NCBI RefSeq assembly: GCF_017562075.2
Contig: NC_054085.1
Coordinates: forward strand, 9,270,259 to 9,334,258
Reading direction: 5' to 3'
Source of the DNA: Anopheles merus
Taxonomy: Eukaryota; Arthropoda; Insecta; Diptera; Culicidae
Length of the DNA stretch: 64,000 bases
The notes beneath the pieces were generated by a model. The model was given only the letters and a program-made list of their open reading frames with translations, made no database searches and was not told where the DNA came from. The position numbers and the translations under genes are program-made. This document shows, one piece after another, positions 37,101-46,400 of this stretch (within the stretch, counting starts at the first letter, position 1; every line of letters starts with the position of its first letter).

Positions 37101-39402
37101 ATCGGTGCTACACAACCATCAATGCTGGTAAGGTACACAAGCAATCCAATAACTTCGTAGTAATTTTCATGAAAGACAACTCATTCTTCAGATAAGCAAC
37201 TTGAACGTGGATGTCTTTCGTCGTTAAGTGAGGAAATGCAAAGAATTTGCGAGAATGAAACAGATCCATCATGCATCATTTGTGCTGATGCTGTTTGTCA
37301 CCAGTTACAGTGGCCTCAATGCTATCGTTGCCAAAGCGCAGATCAGGAGGACAACTGCAATCAAACCCCTGGACCTGCCCTGCTGGGTTTCTGTCCAACC
37401 TACCAAGAAAACATATTCTGCTATGCAGCGATCGAGGATGGAATATGTAAAGTCAATTATACCTCGGAAGAAAATGTCGAAACAGGTTTATATTATCATT
37501 ATTATTTCAGTGGCACGGGACTGTACAGATACGCATGAAACCATCTGCGAGGATCTAAATCGCTGTGTGGTATGTCAAGATGAGGGATGTAATGATATTT
37601 CCCGCGATGTGCTCGATACCGTACAGACGTGTTTGCAGTGCCGTTCGGACGTCGAAGATTGTGATCATCCGCAACAACCTCCCTTCGAGTGCAGGGAACG
37701 TAATGATCAGTGCTTCACAATGGTAGATAGAGAATTCAATCTCCATCGTGGTTGTGTGTCCGATCTAGACCTGAACGATTGTTTGGATGGCGATCGTTGC
37801 ATGATCTGTGTGGACAAAAACTGCAACGACGCTCCGTGGGCAAAGTGTTACCAGTGCAACAATGCTACAAGTGATGAGTGCTCGGGCAAACAAGTCAACA
37901 GCGAAGGAGTGAAGTATTGTCAACAGTATGAGGAGAATGGAGGATGTTATGCCAAGCTTGAACAGATGATATGTGAGTAAATGTGTCTAATCTTTGGCAT
38001 CTTGTTACTTCATTATCACACATCTTTTCTCTCTTTTGTACGCTAGTTACACGAGGTTGTACCTCCGAGCTGGAAGACCTACCGTGTGATGATCCTCAGG
38101 CTTGCGTTCACTGCATCGGGGATGGATGCAACCATGACTCTTTGAAAGGCTACTTCAACCCTGCCGTTTGTTTGCAATGTCACTCGGACATGAACACGGG
38201 TTGTACAGATGGAACTGCTCCAGCGGTAGCCTGCGCCAATCCGGACGATCGCTGCTTCTTCCGTCGAGCTTCATCGAAAGCCATTCACCGGGGTTGTTTA
38301 TCGGAGCTTGCCGCTACCGATCAGTGGCAGTGTCAGAGTGAAACCAGCACAGCGTGTCATACGTGTGAAGAGACGGGTTGCAACTCCGCAGAGTGGAGGC
38401 GTTGTTATAAGTGCAGGAATCTCGCCGACGGAGCATGTAGTGCGAAGCAAACTGAGCAGAACAGTACATTCCTGGAGTTCTGCATGAAGCAGGATGACAG
38501 TTGCTTCGAGGATAACAACGAAGGAGATAGTAAGTGTAATGGGTATCAGTGTGGGATGGAAGAGAAGATATACAAGTGTACAATTGCTATGTTTTAGTCT
38601 ATAGAGGATGTGGCAAACACTTCTGTGCTTACCAGAAAATCTGCCTCGAGTGTACAACGGATGCTTGCAATGGACATTCACAAACTGAGCTGGAACCTAG
38701 CCAATGTTTGGTATGCGATTCGGATAATCCATTCTGTGCGAATGGTACAGCTCCTAGCTCATATTGCGAGTACCTGAATGAGCCTTGTTACTCAATGGTT
38801 CGCGAAAGTAAGTACTTGATTGAAGATATACAGGAATTGATACGATCATTAGCGACATCTTTAACTCCTTAACAGATGGCATTCTTGAGCGAGGATGTTT
38901 TTCTAATTTAACTGATTCGTACAAAAGTATGTGTATGGATATTGGTAATCGTTCCTGCATAGCGTGTAGCGGCAATTCGTGCAATCACGATTCCTGGCTA
39001 CAGTGCGTACAGTGTCGATCGCTGGTGGTCGATCATTACTGCTCCAGAGAGATGAGTCCGCTAGAATCACACTTTTGTCCGCGGTTTGAGCCAAACGATC
39101 GATGCTATGCAAAAGACGTCCATGGGTTAGGTAAGATAAGTGTCGATGAGAGATCGTGTGTTGTATTATACAGTACAAGTTTTTTTTTTGCAAACTTTCT
39201 TACAGTCCTCCGAGGGTGTCAGTCAGACTACGACTCTATGGATGATCCATGCAAAGGCTCTGAGGAAAATGATTGCTATACCTGCAGCATAGATCATTGC
39301 AATCTAAAGTCTCTCAATGGTGTTGATAGAGTCCCAAAACAGGATGTGTTGGTTTTTGTAGTTATAACAATTGCCCAACATCTTTTAATTCTTCTAGATT
39401 AG
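34093..39402 (+). CDS. Gene A: 18-module cysteine-rich (Ly6/uPAR-like, DUF753-type) secreted or anchored protein
   Basis: Exons: 34093-34155, 34245-34364, 34428-34919, 34985-35470, 35527-36018, 36086-36577, 36645-37127, 37192-37446, 37511-37972, 38047-38529, 38598-38807, 38876-39130, 39206-39402. The product is about 1,496 residues. Signal-like MRISLALPAVLICFQLF is followed by 18 modules of about 80 residues. Each begins CxxC..(5-9)..C, continues C(5-9)C(Y/F)(S/A/T)R and RGC, and ends CxxC..(3-4)..CN, the spacing of Ly6/uPAR three-finger folds. The tail DVLVFVVITIAQHLLILLD resembles a GPI-attachment or membrane signal. All introns from the second on are phase 1, and exons 3-7 are each 483-492 nt carrying two modules' worth. 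Oddities: exon 1 is in phase 0 but exon 2 needs phase 1 (1-nt discrepancy), and the sixth intron has a GC donor. Family name is from memory; function unknown. Confidence 0.85.
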
Positions 39403-39867
39403 CCAACGTGTATGATCGTTTATTTCTAGCATTTTATTATCAGTAGCTGGATCTAGTCAACTTTATACTCTTTTCATGTGCTTTGAACACCCTTCTCATA
39501 TCATGTTTGTCATAATCTATACCTAGCTATCTATCAATAAATAGTTTAGGTGTCGTGGGAGCAAACAACTGTGTCACCGTATGTCATATTCTTTTGAATG
39601 AAATCTATACACATATATGGCTCAAGTACTTCGATCGCCCGTACGCGTGGATGTAAGCAGCTCTGCAAACAAAAGCACTAGCTGACGCTTATCAGATAGT
39701 GCACTTGACTTTGACGGCCGGTTTTCAATTGGCGTCAAAATATCATATGGATTACCACGATTGCCCTCTCGATGACGCAGGATAAGATGCAACTGTCCAG
39801 TATAACCCGGAAACAGTATCAAGTAATGTCAGTGGCATGAGAAGCGTCGTAAGAAGACGAGCTCAGA
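39403..39867. other. Gene A / gene B intergenic spacer
   Basis: A 465-nt spacer containing the gene A poly(A) signal. Gene B must have its own promoter within about 325 nt; no clear TATA or initiator was found. Confidence 0.5.
39536..39541 (+). terminator. Gene A polyadenylation signal
   Basis: Canonical AATAAA 134 nt after the gene A stop, followed by GT-rich sequence. A normal distance for an insect 3' UTR. Confidence 0.55.
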
Positions 39868-40832
39868 ATGATAGTGCTCTTGGTTTTTTTACTCTTCGTC
39901 AAGCTTGTTACTTCTGCGGGTAAAACCATACCTTTTGTGTTAACCTATTTTATTAATTTGTTTCATTAAAAATGTAATTCAATGTTTGTATCCCTTACCA
40001 GATGATCGGTTTTTTTGCCACACGTGTGATTCTTCAACCTACAAGGAGTGTGTCTGGACGCCTTCCACCTCTCTCACGAAAGACTGTGAAGTGGGTGATC
40101 ATGCTTGCGCAACTGTTATCCTACCCAACGGTCACACCTATCGCGGATGCTCACGGGACGAGCAATGTGTCGCCGCAGGGCAGAAGTGTGTTCTGTGTGA
40201 CCGTTTCTCTGGCTGCAATGTCGATCGCTATCCATCTGATCGCCTACGGTGCAACATCTGTCAGTCAAGTCAATCAAACTCCTGCAAGCTGTTACCCTAT
40301 CCGAGACAGTTTGAGAAACCCTGCATTCGGTTCGTAGCAGACGATCGTTGTATAAGTGTGTTCGATGGTTTCAATGTGTCCTATCGAGATTGTTTGTCAG
40401 CAGTGCGCGAGGAGGACTTGCAGAAGTGTACTGAATCCGGCACTTCTGTTGAGTGTGTGGGCTGTGATAGATGGAATTGCAATACCGTCACAGTTCGCCA
40501 AGATGATCGATGTTTACAGTGTACCTCCAACATGACACACTGCTCCAGTGGAGCAAGAACAGCAACGGTGTGTGGTAAGCCTTCCGAAGGAAGCTGTTAC
40601 TCAAGAGTGAACGAGGATGGATATTTAATTCGTGGTTGCTTGTCAGACATTCTGGAGCTAGCGTTGAAGACAAGCTGCGAAAAAGGAGACGGCGATTGTG
40701 TTGCTTGCGCTGGTCCTGAATGTAATGCGCAGTTTCTTCCGAAGAACACGCTTAGTTGTGTACAGTGTGATTCCCGGAAGCAGCTCAACTGCGCTCAAGA
40801 GCAACGGGATGACCGCAGTGTGCAGTATTGCA

Positions 40833-40840
40833 GGCGGCAT
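40833..40840. repeat. Left target-site duplication (GGCGGCAT)
   Basis: Identical to 41485-41492 on the far side of the element. Part of gene B coding sequence (..C R R H..). Confidence 0.9.
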
Positions 40841-41484
40841 TAGTGATGGGCAAAACGGCTCCGAAGCCGGAGCCGGCTCCGACCGGCTCCAGACAATTTC
40901 GGAGCCGGCTCCGGAGCCGGCTCCGCTCCGACCGCTCCGGAGCCGGCTCCGCTCCGCCGGCTCCGGAACCAGCTCCGGCTCCGACGGCTCCGGAGCCGGC
41001 TCCGCACCAACGGCTCCGAAGACGCACCAACGGCTCCGAAGCCGGCTCCGCTCCGACGGCTTTAACACAATGGACCAAAAGAACTTTTTCAATGAAGTTT
41101 CAATCGAGGAAATCCGTAAATAGCGGAATAGGTCATGTTTAAAAGAATTTATAAAAAAAAACCATCGATTAGTTTTGAATATTGTTAAGAAAGACGAGAC
41201 AAACGAATGCTACACAACGTCATGCATGTCAATACTGCAATCACATCGTGTGTTAGCTTCCACACGTGCGAGAATATATATATATTCGTTTTTTTTATTA
41301 CGCTCCGCAGCCGTTGGAACAGAGCCGTGAGTGCAGAGCTGTTAGTCCGGAGCCGGCTACGGAACCGTTGGTGCGGAGCCGTTGGTGCGGAGCCGGCTCC
41401 GGGAAAAAATCGGAGCCGGCTCCGGAGCCGTTAGTCCGGAGCCGGCTCCGGAGCCGTTGGTGCGCTCCGAAACGCCCATCACTA
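40841..41484. mobile_element. Non-autonomous hAT-like element (MITE) inside gene B
   Basis: The element begins TAGTGATGGGC and ends with the exact complement GCCCATCACTA. It is bordered by a perfect 8-bp duplication, GGCGGCAT, at 40833-40840 and 41485-41492. An 8-bp duplication and a YARNG-type terminus (TAGTG) are hAT-superfamily traits. The subterminal regions (about 40855-41065 and 41300-41480) are dense arrays of GGAGCCGGCTCCG-type palindromes facing each other, around an AT-rich core. No transposase is encoded; open frames across it are low-complexity Arg/Ser/Gly translations of the repeats. The intact duplication argues for a young insertion mobilised in trans. Confidence 0.9.
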
Positions 41485-41492
41485 GGCGGCAT
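41485..41492. repeat. Right target-site duplication (GGCGGCAT)
   Basis: Second copy of the 8-bp target; gene B coding resumes here in the expected frame. Confidence 0.9.
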
Positions 41493-42102
41493 GTACAGGA
41501 CGATCGTTGTTATGTACGAACCAACACCGATGGAAGTCTTCAGCGGGGCTGTCTGTCCGATTTAGCAAATCAAACGTTGTGTGATGCAAGCAAAGCTTCT
41601 GAGGCCTGTGAAACATGCAGTGGTAATGACTGTAACCGGTATGTGTATCCCACGAACAGACTATCGTGTTATCAATGTAGTAGTGGGAATTCTTTGAACT
41701 GCGATGCAGAACAGCAACTGGGAGAGTTGTTAAAGTGTCGATATCATACGGAGAAGAATGGATGTTATGCCCGAGTCTATCAAGATCAAGGTGAGATCGA
41801 TACAGGGTACTATGTGTGAAGAAATAAGGACCATCTTTTTTTCAGTCGTTAGAGGATGTATTTCGGATCTGGGAAACGATACTACTCCTTGCAAAGGATG
41901 GAATAGCTCAGAGTGTCACACCTGCTACGAAGATGGCTGCAACAACCGGTCAAAGCTCGCTCTGCGTAACTCTGGCGAAAGTCTGAAGACAAAGAGGTGC
42001 ATATTCCTTTGGTTTGTAGCACTCCATTTATTGATAGTCTTCGGATAGGTATCAAAATACAACATTTGGGGTGTTTTGTTTGGAATAGTTGTGTGTTTTC
42101 AG

Positions 42103-42813
42103 TTTATTAATATCCTAATAAAATACTTAGTTGCGTGCCAACGGGAGTCAAACTACGCACACGCTTTCCGCTTTCTGTTGTATAGATCCAGAAGTTTAGC
42201 TCACGTAGCAACTACCCATTACTTTTGTTATACCCTTTTCGTCCCTAAATTACCCTCCCTGGTGAGAATGAAATAGTCTCCAGACTTTTAAGACCAGTTT
42301 TGCAAAATGCAAACCTAAGCTAATAAACACTTCCAAAAAGTCCCACTCTCAAAACGGCACCTGATAGAAGGGAGGAGTTCGTTCCACGGTCTCCTAACCT
42401 GTTAGGTAGTTATATGTGGTTTGAAACGGTTTCTACATCTGAGCTTCTTTTAATACCTTTTAGTGTTGCTGTAGCGCCCCTTTCCCACCTGTGTTTATCA
42501 TCCCTTTGGGTCAATTCCGTATAGCTTACTGTTCTAAGCGTTCGACATTCTAGCGCGTCTTACAGAACCTAAGATAAAATAGCCACAAACACACAATGCA
42601 CACGCTGTATGTCTCTCCGTATATGTGTGTGTGTTGTGGTTTGAAGGAATACTCTAACTGGATTACGGTACGGTACGCGATATAGAGATATGGTATCGTT
42701 GGGTTAAAAACAAGCAACAAAACATATGTCAATTCAATATTCACTAGGCGTAAGATAAATGTACAAAAGCTGCCTACCACCGCGCCGACGATAACACATG
42801 AGATTCCCATCCC
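42103..42813 (-). other. Probable Rgl 3' UTR, converging with gene B
   Basis: About 700 nt follow the Rgl stop with no open frame of note. On the minus strand an AATAAA reads at 42108-42103, which would make a 3' UTR of about 700 nt. On the plus strand gene B has AATAAA at 42117-42122 and again at 42322-42327. The two convergent transcripts therefore probably overlap or abut. Inferred from signals only. Confidence 0.4.
42117..42122 (+). terminator. Gene B polyadenylation signal
   Basis: AATAAA 69 nt after the gene B stop. A second AATAAA is at 42322-42327. Confidence 0.5.
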
Positions 42814-43420
42814 CTACGGACGCCCGGTAGAGCTCGGCACCGAGGAGCCACTGCCCGTCGTGTCCTTCTTCGGTCGCAGGATAAAGTTAAGATTGTACGC
42901 CGTGTTGACCGCGTAGTACACGTTGGCATTGTTCGGCAGCAGTAGCTCCTTGTCGGGCAGTACCTGCGCCAGCGTGTACCGATCCGGATCACCCTCCAGG
43001 CCGAGCTTGAGCATTGCGTTTCGGATGACTTGTGGCGTTCGCTCGTTGTTCGCCAGCATGATGCTCTTGTACAGCACAATCCCATCCAGCTCGACCTGCT
43101 CCGTCTCGTACGTCACCTTGATGATGTAGAAATCGGGCGAGCTGCTCTTGAGCGGTGAGTTCTGCACCAGCTGCCCATTGATGATGGGTGCCTCGCTTAG
43201 ATCGCGACCGCCGTTGGCACCACGGCTCGCCACAGTCCCGTTGCCTTGGGATCGGTTCGACTGGGGTGTTCGCACACTGCCGACACCATTATGGTTCGAC
43301 CGTTGGCTGCCCGAGGTGGTGGAGTCCATCGACAGGGAAGACACACTGCTGGCCGCAGACAAGATCGACGCGTTCGGTGGCGTAGCGTCCCGATCCAGGG
43401 AGTTGTTGCGTGAACTGTAG
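42814..43420 (-). CDS. Rgl: Rgl terminal exon with Ras-association domain
   Basis: Starts after a CACACAG acceptor and completes an AG|C serine codon from the previous exon. It encodes a Ser-rich linker followed by the RA domain, a ubiquitin-fold Ras/Rap-GTP binding module, with IVLYKSIMLANNERTP, VIRNAMLKLGLEGD and LLLPNNANVYYAVN. It ends a few residues beyond the domain at a stop at 42816-42814. No coding sequence follows in the 3' direction. Confidence 0.9.
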
Positions 43421-46400
43421 CTGTGTGGTGAGAATCAAAGCAAGATGTTATATTAAGATCCTTTGGAAATTCATTCTTCAATGCTCAAAACCCATCCTTA
43501 CCTCGCATTAGATGTGCTGTTAATATCACAGTAAAACTGAGAGCCTGCCCCGCTGCTCGAGTTCGACGCGATTGAGTCACTCTTCTTGTGCCCTGGCGTA
43601 CCGCCTCCCCCTCCGCCGATACCACCGCCCGGATGCTGGGCTGGAGGTGCTGGCGGTCGCTTCGTCATCTCTGGCGCCGGCTCCAGCGAGCAGCTGAGTG
43701 TATGTGCCTCCCGCTCGTCCAGCACAAGCAACGACGCAAACCATCGGTCGAACAGAGGATCATCAGGAAGATGGTACGTGTTTGCCGCACCCTGCAGCAG
43801 CTTGATCTGGGCCAGCACCTCAAACTCCTTGCGCCGCTTGTCGAAGTTTATCAGCCCGTCCTGCAGCGTGTCCGGAATGGCCGCATGGATCATGGTCAGA
43901 TCGGTCAGGAACGTGCCGAGGTACGGTATCGTGCCATGGCTGATGAGTGTGTTCTGCTTCTGGAACACCTTCTGCAGATGCCGATCGTTCTCGCCGACGG
44001 TGTCCGCGAACTTGGCCGTGCCTTCGCGCATCAACACCTCTCGCTGGGCCCACGCATTGTTGTCTTCGGAGAATATTCGTGCCAGCTCGTTGTACAGCTC
44101 CAACTAAACATTAGAAATAAAAGCCAAGTTAAGAAACAACCGTCAATCTGCTTCCCCTGTGCCCATAGACGTACCTTATCCCTCGGCAGCACGGCCCACG
44201 TCTTCGACAATCGGTACACCGCGTTTGACTGCAGCCCCGAAATGATCGCTTTGAGCGAGGAAAAGTTCTTCAACAGTCGCAGCTCCTGCGCAATGTCAAT
44301 CCAGGTCGAGATGAGCAGGGCCCGCTCCTGGGGCTTTAGTCGCGGCTCGATCAGTATGCTCGAGATGACGCGAAACGAGACGGCATTGAACTGCGTCACC
44401 GTGGCCAGCACCGAGCTGCACTCGTGCTTGTCCCGGTTCGACCAGATCGCGCCGAGACACTGGTGCGGGATGAGCCGCTTGAACAGCTCCATGTCCATGC
44501 GGGTCAGCTGCTCGGCAAAGTGCTTCACCGGAATGTTGGGAAAGCGGTACGAGTTGAGCAGGTGGGACGGTGGACCGCGGAATGCAGGCGTCAGGCAGAG
44601 GCCACCGAACTGGTCGGCGAAATCGTGATAATCGTTGGACCATGGCAGCGGTGGTGGTATTCTACTGTACTTATCTAACCTATGCGTAAACCTTCGGAAA
44701 AAAAGTTGCAAGCACAAGGACAACATCGGTTAGTAAAAAAGTACCAACGGAGAGTCCTCTTTGAGTTATTTACCTATTTAAAGCTTTCATATGTATTTCC
44801 GATTTTGGCAAACGCTTTGAGGTGAATGCTAGCAATCGTTGCAGATTATCTGTGTCCCAATCCTCGGGGAACCCATCGAGCCACACGTGAAGAACAGAGA
44901 CTATAGGGAGAGAGAGAGCGCATTATAACAATCGAGATATCACAGACCTAACAAAACACCTTACCTAGAGTTTTCTTGTGCTGGTCCGACAGCGATTCGG
45001 GCTGCAGGAGGGCCGGCTCGGCGTGCAGCTTCTCGTACCGGTCGAGCAGCAGCTCGAGCACCTTCTCCGGCTGCGCGAAGGTGCGGAAGGTGTTCAGGAA
45101 CACGTTCACGAACGTGCTCTCGAGCTCGCCGTCGTCGGTCGCGAGGGCATCGACCAGCCGGGACAGGGTAGCCGCCTTGACGAACCGCACGCGCACCGTC
45201 TCCCATTCCAGGTGCGATATTTCGTCATCCGAGTCTTGCTGTGTAAATGCAATGGAAATGGGATTAAAGGTAATGGGCGTATAAGAAATTGAGTATTATT
45301 AGTTAAGCCATAATGGCGTGAGAAATTGTCACAATGAGAATGTTATTGTGATATTAAAACACAGCAAGATGTGAGCTTTCGCATTAAAAGTACGGGGATT
45401 GCATACATGTAGGCGCAAAACAACTTACAACAATAAGACATTACTCCCCTGCTGCCGGATGAAACGCCTGCAGGTATGCAATATTTAAATCAACATTTCG
45501 ATTACATCAACGTAGTTCGATTATCACCCAACATACAAATAATAAATAGATACTTTTCAACAAATCGAATAGTTTCTTGCAGGGAATGATATTTTCTTCT
45601 TTACGCAGATAATAAAAACAAAGGCAATTATTTTGCACTTGACATTTCTTGTTGTGAAAACAGTTTCTGTTGGCTTCAACAACTATAAAAATAGCAAAAC
45701 TTCATATCTTTCATTTTGAGTAAAGTCAAAATCTGTATAACTAGGAAGCAGAATGTATAGAGATGAGAGTTTTTAGAATATATTTACAGCGATTTCATAC
45801 CTTCAGGCGCTTAAGTGCCTAAATGCATGCCTAATGGTGTTTTATGTATTTAATGCGATTTTTAAAATGTATCTTTATTATAAAAAATGTTTCAAATAAT
45901 TCTTACAAACACCAAAAATGTTTGAAAACATTTTTAATTTCAAAAATATTTAAAAGAATAAGCTCCTAGTCCATACCTTAGCCAATCAGAGGTAAATGTT
46001 TGTTTCTGCTGTTATATGTTTGGCACATCCTTTGTCACAATTTAAGCCAATTGCAATTATTTCTAACAACTTGGATTGTGTTTTAACATCACTCGTTTGC
46101 AAAATGAATAAAAAATTATTGAATTATCCCCTATTAAATTTCCCACTTCATAGCTTTTAGCAAGCTGTTTCGTTCGTCAATGTCCCACGAGACTTTCTGG
46201 AAAATGGTACAAAGAAGCAAACCGTCGTTCGAGCATGACCAGCACAATAAACCATGTTTTGCGGCGTCACCAGAAAAAAAACACACACACACTTAGGAAA
46301 CCCGTCTGACTCATCCAACTCAACCCAATCGTACCCCGAACGGTGATAAATATTTTAAAGTCGTTTTATTGATTTTTGCTTTGACGAACGACGAACCATA

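Larger units (their letters stand above)
39868..42048 (+). pseudogene. Gene B: five-module cysteine-rich (DUF753-type) protein interrupted by a hAT-like element
   Basis: Exon 1 (39868-39919) encodes a clear signal peptide, MIVLLVFLLFVKLVTSA, ending in phase 1. Exon 2 starts at 40002 after TTACCAG and would run to 41790. Exon 3 is 41846-42048 and ends in a hydrophobic tail, CIFLWFVALHLLIVFG, like that of gene A. Five modules start CHTC, CNIC, CLQC, CVQC and CYQC, each ending CN. The fourth is split by a 644-bp insertion at 40841-41484; without it and one target-duplication copy the frame is continuous and the product would be 463 residues. In this sequence translation stops at TAG 40841-40843 after 297 residues, losing the last module and the C-terminal anchor. 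Flanking coding sequence shows no other lesion, so the break looks recent and may be allelic. Paralogue of gene A, 466 nt downstream in the same orientation. Confidence 0.85.

Noticed and set aside
40658..41143. Arg/Ser/Gly-rich frames around 40.7-41.1 kb on both strands
   Set aside because: They are translations of the GAGCCGGCTC palindrome arrays of the hAT-like insertion, partly fused to gene B sequence.
43586..44628. Long plus-strand frames (up to 346 residues) opposite Rgl
   Set aside because: Antisense shadows of GC-rich Rgl exons. The minus strand has family motifs and phase-consistent splicing.
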